A stretch of 64,000 bases of DNA, taken from positions 3,868,808 to 3,932,807 of the forward strand of contig NZ_CP009505.1 of the NCBI RefSeq assembly GCF_000970045.1, read 5' to 3'. Below are positions 51,298-62,276 of this stretch, one piece after another. The position numbers were made by a program, and so were the translations under genes. Numbering within the stretch: position 1 is the stretch's first letter; every line of letters begins with the position of its first letter. Under the pieces are notes generated by a model. It was given only the letters and a program-made list of their open reading frames with translations. It searched no databases and was not told the DNA's origin. Origin of the DNA: Methanosarcina sp. MTP4 (lineage in GTDB: Archaea; Halobacteriota; Methanosarcinia; Methanosarcinales; Methanosarcinaceae).

Positions 51298-53649
51298 ATT
51301 AAGAACATTTTTGAAAAACTAGGAATTTTTATCCAGAATAACCGCCTGACCATACTCCTGGTCTTTTTCCTTTTCGTAATCATAGCAATGCAGGGCGCAC
51401 AGAAAATAGAAATGGCATCAGGCACCGAAACTTTTGTCGGGAAAGACTCACGAATGTATCAGGATTTCGACCACCTTTTCCTGAACATTTTCCAGACAGA
51501 GTCTATTGTAGTAATGGTGGAGGGAAATGACGTAAAAACGTCGGAACTCATGAAGGCCGTGGACCGACTCGAACACCAGCTCCAGTCCACAGAAGGCGTT
51601 ATAGAGACCATGAGCCCTGCATCGATTATCAAAGGCATAAATTACCAGATGACCGGCAGATACGTGGTCCCGGACACAGATGAAGAAATTGAGGCCATAA
51701 TCGAAAGCAACCCGGACACTTTTGAGGCGCTAACCCCTGACGATACGCACATGTTCATCTCGGTGGTAATGGCGGGTTCAACCACGGAAGCAAAACAGAA
51801 GGAGATCCTGTACGCAACCGAAGAAGCAATCACATTTTCGGATTTTCCCCCCTCATACGGCATCATAGTAACAGGTGACCCTGCATTCCAGATCTCAATG
51901 AACGATGAAATGAATTCAAGTATGGGACCTCTTCTCGGGCTTTCCGCTTTTTTTATGCTCATTGTTCTAAACCTTGTTTTCCGGCACGTCCGCTGGAGAC
52001 TCCTGCCCTTACCTATTGTCCTGATTGGAATAATATTCACTTTTGGAGCTATGGGATACCTTGGAATTCCCCTCTCCATGGTTTCCATGGCCGCTTTCCC
52101 GGTGTTGATAGGGCTTGGCATCGATTATGCGATCCAGTTCCATAACAGGATAGAAGAAGAACTGCAGGAAAACAGCAACAAACCCCACGCAATTGTGGCC
52201 ACCATAAAAAATACAGGCCCTGCTGTCCTTGTCGCCCTCGGGATGACAGCTCTCGGTTTTGCATCCCTGTTCACCTCTTCAGTCCCCATGATAAGGGATT
52301 TTGGAAAACTCCTCATGATAGGGATAATCATGTGTTATCTTGCGGCCATATTTGTGGGCGTCATCACGGTATCCCTCTTTGACGGGGTCTCGGAAAAGAA
52401 CCTGTTCGGGAAAATGAAGAATAAAATAAAACCTGGCCGGGCAAAAGCCGGGGAAACCCCGGATGGGCACGCGAAAACCCAGAAAATTGAACACTTCCTG
52501 ACGAAGCTTACCGACTTTACAATAAAATACGACGTGATAGTGCTCGGGATTGCAGCACTTCTCTGTCTCGGAGGCATTTATGCCGACCAGTCCGTGGGCA
52601 TCCAGACTGACGTCACAACCTTTGTCCCCCAGGACATGCCCGCCCTTGTAGACCTGGAACACATGAGCGATATAATGGGCGGGGACGACCAGCTGAACAT
52701 CATCATAAAGGTAAAAGATACTGCCGACCCCGAGATCCTGAAGTGGATCGATGAGTTCAGCGAACATGAGGTGAGCGGAAGAGGACATATATACAGTGCA
52801 TCAAGCATCGTACCCCTCATAAAAGAGCAAAACGGCGGTACAATACCGGAAAGTTCCCAGGAAATAGAGGCAATCTACGAAGAAATCCCGGACTACCAGA
52901 AAACCCGCTACATGCACGGGAAAAACATGCTTCTCCTGAACTTTAACATCGGAAACGCCGTTTCTGACATAAAAGTAACAGGGATCAAAGAGCTGACCAA
53001 CATCGTAAGAGAGGATATCCAGTGGATGCAGGCGCCCCCCGGCACATCTATCACGATTACGGGAAACAACGTGGTCTTCATAGAGGTCATAACCGCGCTT
53101 ACAAGCGGCAGGGTGCAGATGACTTTCCTCGGGCTTATCCTGGTCCTTGCCGGGCTTTTCATAGTCTACAGAGACTGGCTAAAAGCCCTGACTCCGGTCA
53201 TTCCCATGTTTATCGTGATCGGCTGGTCCGGCGGGGTTATGGACTACCTGAACCTTGACTACAACCCCATGACCGCAACCCTCGGAGCCCTGATCCTGGG
53301 GGTCGGGTCTGAGTACGCAATTCTCATGATGGAGCGCTACTTTGAAGAAAAAGAGGCAGGTGCAAGCCCAATGGAAGCTATCCATAAGGCAAGCACAAAA
53401 ATAGGAACTGCAATTGTTGCCTCCGGAGCTACAACGGTATTCGGGTTCTCAGCCCTTATCGCCTCCCCGTTTGGCATGATAAGTGACTTCGGGATCGTGA
53501 CGGTCATCGATGTCCTGCTTGCCCTGGTTGCTACATTTGTAGTATTCCCGCCCCTGATTGTCGTCCTGGACACCTGGCGAGATAAAAGAAGAGGCGCACA
53601 AGCAATACAAAACCAACCCAACAAACAAGTTCAAGGGGCTGATATCTAA
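51298..53649 (+). CDS. RND superfamily (MMPL/HAE3) exporter, apparent AUU start
   Basis: 783 residues if read from ATT 51298. The first membrane helix (NNRLTILLVFFLFVIIA) lies before the first ATG (51388), so the gene must start earlier. The frame opens at TGA 51283 and contains no ATG, GTG or TTG before the helix; GAGGGG lies 8 bases before ATT-AAG-AAC. The protein has 12 membrane segments in two halves, each with an extracellular loop, and FPVLIGLGIDYAIQFHNRIEEEL (about residues 235-257) and ILGVGSEYAILMMERYFEE with acidic residues of the proton path. It probably exports lipids or hydrophobic compounds. Its stop overlaps the next gene by one base. Confidence 0.93.
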   Translation: MKNIFEKLGIFIQNNRLTILLVFFLFVIIAMQGAQKIEMASGTETFVGKDSRMYQDFDHLFLNIFQTESIVVMVEGNDVKTSELMKAVDRLEHQLQSTEGVIETMSPASIIKGINYQMTGRYVVPDTDEEIEAIIESNPDTFEALTPDDTHMFISVVMAGSTTEAKQKEILYATEEAITFSDFPPSYGIIVTGDPAFQISMNDEMNSSMGPLLGLSAFFMLIVLNLVFRHVRWRLLPLPIVLIGIIFTFGAMGYLGIPLSMVSMAAFPVLIGLGIDYAIQFHNRIEEELQENSNKPHAIVATIKNTGPAVLVALGMTALGFASLFTSSVPMIRDFGKLLMIGIIMCYLAAIFVGVITVSLFDGVSEKNLFGKMKNKIKPGRAKAGETPDGHAKTQKIEHFLTKLTDFTIKYDVIVLGIAALLCLGGIYADQSVGIQTDVTTFVPQDMPALVDLEHMSDIMGGDDQLNIIIKVKDTADPEILKWIDEFSEHEVSGRGHIYSASSIVPLIKEQNGGTIPESSQEIEAIYEEIPDYQKTRYMHGKNMLLLNFNIGNAVSDIKVTGIKELTNIVREDIQWMQAPPGTSITITGNNVVFIEVITALTSGRVQMTFLGLILVLAGLFIVYRDWLKALTPVIPMFIVIGWSGGVMDYLNLDYNPMTATLGALILGVGSEYAILMMERYFEEKEAGASPMEAIHKASTKIGTAIVASGATTVFGFSALIASPFGMISDFGIVTVIDVLLALVATFVVFPPLIVVLDTWRDKRRGAQAIQNQPNKQVQGADI

Positions 53650-54797
53650 TGAAAGAGCCCGGAAATCAAGCTACACAGAAGATAATAAAAACATTCGCTA
53701 TAATCGCAGTACTCTTTGCAGTTATCTCAATAACCGCAGCTCCGACCCTTGCAAACGGGAATAATGATGATGATGAAGTGAACTTCATTATTCCGGAGCA
53801 CGGGTACACCGTGGACTACTACCGGAGCTACGGGGAACCGATCATACAGGCATCTATTGTCGGAGACCCCGAATTCAAGAGGGGAGAGATTGCAGGCCTT
53901 CAGGTAAAAATAGTGAACAAGGGATATATAGAAGGTTTCAAAAGGCTGAATGCAGACCAGGGAGGAGACAACTCCACTGAGGAACTGCTGGCACTTGCAG
54001 AACTGGAAGAAGAAGAGGAATGCACAACCACAAAAGACCTCAAAGCCACCCTTGTCTCGGAAACGGAGTATATAGAAGTCGACCCCGTAACCAGTGTCCA
54101 GGATGTGGAAGAGATTGAAACCGGGCACACACAAACCCTCCGGTTCACGATAAAAATCGATGGAGACACGCCTGCAGGAAACTACGAACTCCTCCTGCCC
54201 GTGAGCTACGAGTACCAGGTAAATGTAAGGACAGCAACTCCTGAAGTAATTAACCTTGGCCTGACCAATACGGAATTCACACGAGAATATAAAACAAAAA
54301 ACACAGTCATCAGCTTACCAATCTCTATTGAGAGCGAACCGAAATTTGAGGTGACGGAAGTTTCCGGGAACCTTAAACAGGGAGAAACACAAGTCGTTGA
54401 GGTAACCTACACAAACACCAGGGAAATCACAGCAGAAGATGCTATGGCCCGTATCATAGTCATGAGCCCCCTGAGCACGGGGAAGTCCATAATCAGACTC
54501 GGGGACATCGGGCCCGGAGAAAGCAAGACCGCCCTGTTTAAAATTTCAGCAGACCAGGATGCAGTTGTGAAAAAATACGGGATTGACAGTGAAATAAAGT
54601 ACATTGACGAAGAAGGAGAAACCTCCTTTTCAGAAAACCTGAAAGTAAATGTGCCCCTGGAAGCGTCCGAGAAAAAAATCAGCATAACGGGCATAGCAAT
54701 CGTACTGATAATCCTTATCGCTCTATACCAGATCATAAACATGCACCGGAAAAGGAATCAAAATAATGAGAATTCATCAGGTGATGATAATGAATAA
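53649..54797 (+). CDS. COG1361 S-layer-like surface protein, exporter partner A
   Basis: 382 residues. Signal region (IIKTFAIIAVLFAVISITAAPTLA), then Ig-like domains: EFKRGEIAGLQVKIVNKGYIEGF, DTPAGNYELLLPVSYEYQ, FEVTEVSGNLKQGETQVVEVTYTNT, and a C-terminal membrane helix (ISITGIAIVLIILIALYQII) with a polar tail. This COG1361 pattern is common on archaeal surface and exporter-linked proteins. It starts at the exporter stop (TAATG) and overlaps the next gene. Likely an extracellular partner of the RND exporter. Confidence 0.9.
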   Translation: MKEPGNQATQKIIKTFAIIAVLFAVISITAAPTLANGNNDDDEVNFIIPEHGYTVDYYRSYGEPIIQASIVGDPEFKRGEIAGLQVKIVNKGYIEGFKRLNADQGGDNSTEELLALAELEEEEECTTTKDLKATLVSETEYIEVDPVTSVQDVEEIETGHTQTLRFTIKIDGDTPAGNYELLLPVSYEYQVNVRTATPEVINLGLTNTEFTREYKTKNTVISLPISIESEPKFEVTEVSGNLKQGETQVVEVTYTNTREITAEDAMARIIVMSPLSTGKSIIRLGDIGPGESKTALFKISADQDAVVKKYGIDSEIKYIDEEGETSFSENLKVNVPLEASEKKISITGIAIVLIILIALYQIINMHRKRNQNNENSSGDDNE

Positions 54798-55842
54798 AAA
54801 AGGAATTTTTGCTGCAGTCACTACCCTTCTGATCCTGGGCCTTGCAGCCCTGCCAGCACAGGCAGCCATACCAGAAAATTTTGACATCAGTAACAATTAC
54901 TACACCGTCTACGGAGGTCCGGACCTCAGCGCCACCCTTCTCGGGGACAACGAGTTTTCCAGAGGGGACACAGTGACCCTTAGCATCGAGATGATGAACA
55001 AGGGTGCAATTTCCGGCTTCAAGTCCGAAGATGAAGCTGATGATGGAAAAGAAACTGTACTCCAGAAAACTGAGATGCAGTATGAAGCCCAGACCGTGAC
55101 TGCGATTGGAATCCTTGCTACCCTTACGTCCGACGACCCGAACATCAAGGTAAAATCCGGGTCCCAGGAAGCAGGAACTCTCAAACAGGGAAAGGACAGC
55201 TCAAGCCCCACAAAATTCACCATCGAAATCAGTAAGAATGCACCTGCCGGAACGTATCCATTAACACTCGATCTTTCGTACAAATACCAGAATAATGTGC
55301 AGGTAGGTGGAGATGATATTGACACAACTACGGGCCTGGTAACAAACCACGAGGTTGGGATCTGGTACGAAAACACTACCCAGACCCAGACCCTGGAAGT
55401 AAAGGTCAAAAAAGAGCCCTACTTTGAAGTAACGGAAGTGGAAGGGAACCTCTACCCCGACGAAGGCGGTATGCTCTACGTCACCTATAAAAATACAGGA
55501 GAAGAACCTGCAAAGGATGCCACCGTAAGAGTCAGCGCAGGTGACCCTTTCAGTACCACGGACGACCAGGCCTACCTGGGAACCCTGAACCCGGGAGAAA
55601 GCTCAGTTGCCGTCTTTGACATGGACGTGGACGAAGACGCAAACCCCAAGCCTTACTCCCTTAATAGCGAGATCCTTTACGAAGACACCGACGGACATGA
55701 CCAGATCTCGGACAGTGTCAAGATCAACACGGAAGTCCTGTCCGCAGAAAAAAGCCTCCCTGGATACCAGATTGGTGCAGGAATAGGTTTCATAGCCCTT
55801 GCAGCCTGTTTCGTCCTATACAGGAAGAAACAGCAGGAATAA
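54790..55842 (+). CDS. COG1361 S-layer-like surface protein, exporter partner B
   Basis: 350 residues from ATG 54790 (MNKKGIFAAVTTLL), which has AGGTGAT 4 bases before; it overlaps the previous gene by 8 bases. Same build as the previous gene: signal peptide (LPAQAA), two COG1361-like domains (EFSRGDTVTLSIEMMNKG, NAPAGTYPLTLDLSYKYQ, PYFEVTEVEGNLYPDEGGMLYVTYKNTG), membrane helix (IGAGIGFIALAACFVLY) and basic end. The two arose by duplication. Three 15-base repeats follow the stop. Confidence 0.9.
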   Translation: MNKKGIFAAVTTLLILGLAALPAQAAIPENFDISNNYYTVYGGPDLSATLLGDNEFSRGDTVTLSIEMMNKGAISGFKSEDEADDGKETVLQKTEMQYEAQTVTAIGILATLTSDDPNIKVKSGSQEAGTLKQGKDSSSPTKFTIEISKNAPAGTYPLTLDLSYKYQNNVQVGGDDIDTTTGLVTNHEVGIWYENTTQTQTLEVKVKKEPYFEVTEVEGNLYPDEGGMLYVTYKNTGEEPAKDATVRVSAGDPFSTTDDQAYLGTLNPGESSVAVFDMDVDEDANPKPYSLNSEILYEDTDGHDQISDSVKINTEVLSAEKSLPGYQIGAGIGFIALAACFVLYRKKQQE

Positions 55843-56160
55843 AGGTAAGACCTGATGAAAGGTAAGACCTGGAACGGAAAAGGCTCAAAAGGAAAAGGCT
55901 CAAAAGGAAAAGGCTCAAAAAGCCAGATCTAAAAAACCCGACGTAACCATACCGCTTGAGGATTAAACTCAACCAGGAATGGTTACACTTTTTTGTAACA
56001 CATCTTCTTCTGCTTCATCCGGACCTGATTGATTTATCTAATGGGGTAAAACGATTGATCGATCTGATTGAATGAACAGATTAACGAAAATAAGATAGAT
56101 GTGAGGGAAGAAGAAAGGTAAAACGGTTTATTTACCGGGTATTAAAAAAGGATTATTTTC
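55843..56160. other. Intergenic region between convergent operons
   Basis: Contains short direct repeats (GGTAAGACCTG twice) and the 3 x 15 array at 55876. The right half is AT-rich with nothing gene-like. Confidence 0.45.
55876..55920. repeat. Tandem repeat, 3 x 15 bases
   Basis: Three perfect copies of GGAAAAGGCTCAAAA directly after the COG1361 gene. Confidence 0.85.
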
Positions 56161-56784
56161 TTAATTCTTTTTTTCAGGCTTCTTTTCTTTCGATTTATTA
56201 ACTTTCAATTTCTTATCTTCAGGTTTATTTTCTTCAGAACACTCAGGCTCCGGCCTCTTTGCAACCATTACTTCCGTGGACTTAATAACAGCATATATCC
56301 GGTCTCCGGGCTTTATGTCGAGTTGCTCCACGGCCTCTTCGGTGACAACTGAGGTAAGGATTGAAGGTTCAATTTCAATCGTAATCTTCGAGACCAGACC
56401 GCCTTTCTCGACTTCAAGGACCTTTCCTGGAAGCCTGTTCCGGGCTGAGATTTTAAAGCCAACGTTTTCCCAGGCGGTTTCGTCTCCCACAGCCTCTTTG
56501 ATAAGTTGCCTACTGGTTTCATATTCGGCCAACATTTTTCGACCCACTTCCGTAAGGAAGGTCCCCTGGTTTTTCCCCCCCCGCACCGTGACTACTGCGG
56601 GATCTCCGAGCCTTTCGTTCATTTTTTTCAACATGAGCCAGGCATGTTTATAGGAGATCCCCAGTTTCTCGCAGGCTTTCCGGAGAGACCTTTCCTCGTC
56701 AATAGCTTTGAGCAAACTGGCTTTCCCGGCCCCCATTACGGGCTTTCCGTCTTCTGTAAACCAGAGCTTTGTTTTCGCTTTCAT
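56161..56784 (-). CDS. ModE-type regulator with TOBE domain
   Basis: 207 residues from ATG 56784 (MKAKTKLWFTEDGKPV), after GAGGTGG; a longer frame runs back into wtpC but has no site. The N-terminal winged helix is of the ModE/LysR-like type (LLKAIDEERSLRKACEKLGISYKHAWLMLKKM, about 22-53). A single TOBE/Mop-like domain follows (ISARNRLPGKVLEVEKGGLVSKITIEI..VEQLDIKPGDRIYAVIKSTEVMVA), then a Lys/Glu tail. It should bind molybdate or tungstate and control Mo/W genes. It is the last gene of wtpA-wtpB-wtpC and is the natural candidate to read the GATATGTT-N6-AACATATC sites. Confidence 0.9.
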   Translation of the reverse strand: MKAKTKLWFTEDGKPVMGAGKASLLKAIDEERSLRKACEKLGISYKHAWLMLKKMNERLGDPAVVTVRGGKNQGTFLTEVGRKMLAEYETSRQLIKEAVGDETAWENVGFKISARNRLPGKVLEVEKGGLVSKITIEIEPSILTSVVTEEAVEQLDIKPGDRIYAVIKSTEVMVAKRPEPECSEENKPEDKKLKVNKSKEKKPEKKN

Positions 56785-56795
56785 AAATTTCCACC

Positions 56796-57842
56796 TCATC
56801 GGAGCACATGGATAGAAGAAGCTTTGAACTGGGCATAAACAGGCACCCCGGGAGCTAGCTCCATTTCTTCGGCAGACTGCCGGGTTACCAGTGCGTTCAG
56901 GAGGAGCCCGCAATCCATCCGCACCCGCACAAGTGCGCCCAGGCTCTGAACCTCTATCACCATGCCTTTCAGTGAGTTCCTGATGCTGGATTGTGTGAAG
57001 GTCTTACTTAAAACTATGTTTTCCGGCCTCAGGCCGACATGTACCATGTTCCCGACCTCCACCTCCCCGGCAGCTTCAAGCACCGTTCCTTCGGCTTCGA
57101 TCCGGAGGAGGCCCTCTTCACAGGAAAGTACCCTGCCTTTCAGGACATTCTCGAAACCTACGAAATCAGCGATCACGTCGTTTGCAGGTTTTTCAAAGAC
57201 TTCTTCCGGCGTACCCACCTGTACAAGCTTTCCGTCCATAACCACCGCAACCTTATCTGCCATGATCCGGGCTTCGGTCTGGTCGTGGGTAATGTGGAGC
57301 ACGGTCAGCTTACCCTTCCGGTGCACATTCAAAAGCATCTCCCGGGCACTATCCTGTGTCCTCGGATCAAGGGCACTCAAGGGCTCGTCCAGCATGAGGA
57401 TTTCAGGATCTGTAACGAGAGCCCGGGCAAGGGACACCCGCTGCTGTTCCCCACCAGAAAGGTTTAGAGGATGCCTTTCCAGCAGGTGGGAAATATTAAG
57501 GTATTCCGAAATTTCCATTAACTTTTCGGGAGCTTTGAGTTTTTTCATCTTCAGCCCGAATTCGATGTTCTTTTTAACGGTCATGTGGGGAAAAAGGGAA
57601 TAGTCCTGGTACACAAAAGCCAGGTTGCGTTTTTCCGGAGATAAGTCCGTAACGTCCTTTCCATTGATCAGGATTTTTCCAGAATCCGGGCGGTGGAAAC
57701 CTGCTATAAGTTCAAGGAGTAAGGTTTTTCCGGAACCTGTGGGCCCGAGGATTACGAAATACTCTCCGTCCCGGATAGTTAGGTCCAGAGAATCCAGGGC
57801 AAAAGTTTTCCATTTTCGGGAAAGGGCTTTAATCTCTATCAT
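56796..57842 (-). CDS. wtpC: Tungstate/molybdate ABC transporter ATPase
   Basis: 348 residues. Walker A GPTGSGKT (about 34-41), YQDYSLFPHM Q-loop, LSGGEQQRVSLARAL signature, LMLDEPLSALD Walker B. The last 115 residues are the regulatory TOBE-type domain (ENVLKGRVLSCEEGLL..., LLLNALVTRQSAEEMEL...). In the M. acetivorans ModBC structure this domain binds the oxyanion and locks the transporter when the cell is replete (trans-inhibition); the length here is the same. Overlaps wtpB by 14 bases, with GGAG before the ATG. Confidence 0.95.
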   Translation of the reverse strand: MIEIKALSRKWKTFALDSLDLTIRDGEYFVILGPTGSGKTLLLELIAGFHRPDSGKILINGKDVTDLSPEKRNLAFVYQDYSLFPHMTVKKNIEFGLKMKKLKAPEKLMEISEYLNISHLLERHPLNLSGGEQQRVSLARALVTDPEILMLDEPLSALDPRTQDSAREMLLNVHRKGKLTVLHITHDQTEARIMADKVAVVMDGKLVQVGTPEEVFEKPANDVIADFVGFENVLKGRVLSCEEGLLRIEAEGTVLEAAGEVEVGNMVHVGLRPENIVLSKTFTQSSIRNSLKGMVIEVQSLGALVRVRMDCGLLLNALVTRQSAEEMELAPGVPVYAQFKASSIHVLR

Positions 57843-58653
57843 ATATGCTCCAGCCTGCAGAAAGTATTCTGATTACTATAAAGATTGTGAGGGTTATAAG
57901 GATCAGGAGAACTGCAATTGGCCTTGATGCCGAAAGCCCATATGATATGTAGCGCTCGTAGATCAGGGTTGGTCCTATCATCGGATAGTAGGCGATGATT
58001 ACAACAGCCCCGAACTCACTGATAGCCCTGGCCCAGGTCATGATAGCTCCCACAAGAAGGTGCCTGGCCGAGAGGGGAAGAGTTACAAGGAAAAAGGCTT
58101 TCCAGAGAGGAGCACCCAGAGAACGGGCCGCTTTTTCAAGCCTTGGGTTAACACTTTTGAAGCCTTCCCTTGCGGAATTGGCAAGGTAGGGCACGGACAC
58201 GAAAAGCATTGCAACCACTATGCCTGGAAGAGCATCCCTAAACTGGACATAAGGTTCGAGCGGGCCGCCTATAAGCCCGCGGGATCCGAAAACCGTCAGG
58301 AGCGCAATCCCGGCAACCGTATGCGGGACTACAACAGGAACATCGATGATACTCTCAACAAGGCGTTTTCCCGGGAAATCAAACCTTGCCAGGATGTAGC
58401 CCGTGGGAGCCCCGAGAAAGAGGGCTATAAGAGTAGCAAGAAAACCTGCATAAAGAGAGAGAAAAATTGAGCTCATAACCGAACTGTTTTTTGCAGTTCT
58501 GACCAGGCCAGGAAAATCGTTCAGTAACTGGCCAATGATCATGTTTGCAAGGGTAACGGAAATAAAAAGGAAAAGAACAAGCAGTAAAAAGGAAAAAACG
58601 GAAATCAAAGGCTCGAGTTTTTTAGACTTCCTGGCTACGGGTTTCATATTCAT
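57829..58653 (-). CDS. wtpB: Tungstate/molybdate ABC transporter permease
   Basis: 274 residues, six membrane segments: PLISVFSFLLLVLFLFISVTLAN at the start, VPVVVPHTVAGIALLTVFG in the middle, and the docking loop ARSLGAPLWKAFFLVTLPLSARHLLVGAIM (about 180-210). Homologous to modB of the other operon but distinct. It follows wtpA after about 157 bases of low-complexity ACACAAACATGC-type sequence. Confidence 0.95.
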   Translation of the reverse strand: MNMKPVARKSKKLEPLISVFSFLLLVLFLFISVTLANMIIGQLLNDFPGLVRTAKNSSVMSSIFLSLYAGFLATLIALFLGAPTGYILARFDFPGKRLVESIIDVPVVVPHTVAGIALLTVFGSRGLIGGPLEPYVQFRDALPGIVVAMLFVSVPYLANSAREGFKSVNPRLEKAARSLGAPLWKAFFLVTLPLSARHLLVGAIMTWARAISEFGAVVIIAYYPMIGPTLIYERYISYGLSASRPIAVLLILITLTIFIVIRILSAGWSIYDRD

Positions 58654-58810
58654 CCTTTTTACTGTCGTTTTGCTTGTTATGGGTTTCCCCGTTTTTCAAT
58701 GAATTGCATTATTATATGCATTCACACAAACATGCGTATGTAAACGTTCATACACAAAGTGCGTACACAAACATGCAGACGCAAATATACATTCACACAA
58801 CAATTCGTCT
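58654..58810. other. Short spacer between wtpA and wtpB
   Basis: CACAAACATGC-like words recur, giving a purine/pyrimidine-alternating stretch. No gene; it could contain an mRNA processing or partial termination site that lets wtpA be made in excess. Confidence 0.35.
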
Positions 58811-60299
<1,489 letters not shown>

Positions 60300-62222
60300 A
60301 TGGACAGTTATCAGATCTTCTTGGCGCTGCTCACGGTCTATTTAGCAGGACTTGTGAGCATTGGCTGGTACTTCAATAAAAAACAGAAATCCGTTACTGA
60401 CTTTTGGCTCGCTGGGCGCCGAATAGGGCCCACAGGAGTCGGGTTTTCAGCAGCTGCATCCTGGATCACCGCAGGTGGGATTCTTGCAGTCATTGGTTTT
60501 TACATGCTGCTGGGGATGGGCTCGATCTGGGGTTTTGTGGCCCCGAACATCATTGCTCTCCTGCTAATTGCATTGCTTGTGGGTAAGATAAAAAATCTCC
60601 CCGCAATCACCCAGCCCGAACTCCTAGAACAGCGTTATGGAAGTTCGATCAGGATGCCTATCGCCCTGGTCATTGCAGTTGTTATGATCCTTTTTGCCGT
60701 AGCTGATGTCCAGGGACTTGCTATGGTCCTGCAGATATTCTACGGGCTTGACAAAATATATGCCGTGGCTTTAATCGCTGTTGTTGTTTCGATTTATGTC
60801 ACCCTGGGAGGACTTTCGGCCGTTGTCTGGACAGATGTAATCCAGTTTACTATCCTTGCGATCTTTACCATAGCAATGGCTTTTGCCGCCGTGGGTACGG
60901 TGGCCGACGGAGGCCTGGGGACCACTGCAATAAGCAACTCCGAACTTCTCGGAAACGTGCCTGACGGCTGGTGGAATCCCTTCTCAATCGGGCTGCCGCT
61001 GGTCCTTATTTATATCCTGGCCATCATTCCGGGATGGATTTCCGAGCAGGACCCCTGGCAAAAGGTCTGGGCTGCAAGGGATGAAAAATCTGCACGTACG
61101 GGAATGATCCTGGGAGCTTTCATGATCCTGGTGGTCTTCGGGTCCTGTGCGGTGATTGCAATCGCACTCAATGCCATATACCCCGAAATCGCAGCTATGG
61201 GCTTTCCTGCAGGCATGGCACTTGCCGAACCTGCCCTTCTAACCTTCATTAACGAACGATTTGCCGCATCTCCCCTCCTGATCACCCTCAGCGCGATCGG
61301 ACTTACCGCTGCTGCCATGTCCAATGCCGACACTTTCGCAACCTCCGGCGGCTCCAACCTTTCCCGGGACATCTACCAGAGGTACATAAAACCGGATGCC
61401 ACCATGAAGGAGATGCTGGTCGTAAACCGTATTAGCGTGCTCATAATCGTGCTTGGGGCGTGTGCGGGCACTTTCTACATACAGGGCATCATCGAAGCAA
61501 TTCACATCGCAACCTTCATTGCCAGCGCTTCTTACTTCTTCCCCCTCATGGGAGGGCTTTACTGGAAGAGAGCAACAAGGCAAGGCGCTCTAGTATCCAT
61601 GGTAGTCGGAGGAGTGTCTCAAATAGGGCTTGTACTCCTTGACTACACAATGGAAGCCCCACCCATGGCAGCCACCTATCTTGAAGGCATCCACCCGGCC
61701 CTTATGAGCCACGGAGTCATTCTGGGCATGTCATTGAGCGCTGTCGCTTTCTTCGGAGTTTCTTTGATGACAAAACCCTCAAGCAGAGTCAACCTCGCCC
61801 CCTTCTTCGAGGAGGAAGCCCAGTCCCTTGCTCGCTACGAAGCCAGGGAAATCAATGAAATGGATCCTGTATACAGCTCCTTCCTCGGGAACGTCGAAGA
61901 AAAAGTCACAGGTGAACGCTCCCATCTTCAGTTGAACCTCCGGGTCTCTGACACCCTCAGCTGGCACGAACTCGTTGAAAAGCTGAAATCCGTATCTCCA
62001 GCCTGGGTCACTCCTACAGGACAGGACTCGGTATACAGGCTGACCCACGGGGATATGCTCTCCTGTGTTACAGTAACAAGGGGCAGCGGCGACAGGGACA
62101 TCTGGCTCAAAGCCGAGCCCAGACTTGAGACCGTGGGCAGGCAGAAAAAAGAGCTGTTTACGGCTTATGAAGAATTGAAAAACGTTATGGGCCAGAAAGG
62201 AGTCTCCCTGGACTTCTATTAA
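60300..62222 (+). CDS. Sodium:solute symporter (SSS family) with C-terminal extension
   Basis: 640 residues. About 12-13 membrane segments up to residue 490, with the family blocks DFWLAGRRIGPTGVGFSAAASWITAGG (about 32-58) and the later SAIGLTAAAMSNADTFATSGGSNLSRDIYQRYI (about 335-367). These carriers bring in amino acids, osmolytes or carboxylates with sodium. The last 150 residues are soluble (VSPAWVTPTGQDSVYRLTHGDMLSC...), an extension of unknown role, perhaps regulatory. AGGTG precedes the ATG. A clear terminator follows. Confidence 0.95.
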   Translation: MDSYQIFLALLTVYLAGLVSIGWYFNKKQKSVTDFWLAGRRIGPTGVGFSAAASWITAGGILAVIGFYMLLGMGSIWGFVAPNIIALLLIALLVGKIKNLPAITQPELLEQRYGSSIRMPIALVIAVVMILFAVADVQGLAMVLQIFYGLDKIYAVALIAVVVSIYVTLGGLSAVVWTDVIQFTILAIFTIAMAFAAVGTVADGGLGTTAISNSELLGNVPDGWWNPFSIGLPLVLIYILAIIPGWISEQDPWQKVWAARDEKSARTGMILGAFMILVVFGSCAVIAIALNAIYPEIAAMGFPAGMALAEPALLTFINERFAASPLLITLSAIGLTAAAMSNADTFATSGGSNLSRDIYQRYIKPDATMKEMLVVNRISVLIIVLGACAGTFYIQGIIEAIHIATFIASASYFFPLMGGLYWKRATRQGALVSMVVGGVSQIGLVLLDYTMEAPPMAATYLEGIHPALMSHGVILGMSLSAVAFFGVSLMTKPSSRVNLAPFFEEEAQSLARYEAREINEMDPVYSSFLGNVEEKVTGERSHLQLNLRVSDTLSWHELVEKLKSVSPAWVTPTGQDSVYRLTHGDMLSCVTVTRGSGDRDIWLKAEPRLETVGRQKKELFTAYEELKNVMGQKGVSLDFY

Positions 62223-62234
62223 GGCACCTGAAAA

Positions 62235-62254
62235 AAGAGCCGCAATCGGCTCTT
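62235..62254 (+). terminator. Hairpin terminator of the symporter gene
   Basis: AAGAGCCG-CAAT-CGGCTCTT, a perfect 8-base stem 12 bases after the stop, followed by T-rich sequence. Confidence 0.7.
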
Positions 62255-62276
62255 AACCTATTTTATTCACAACTTG

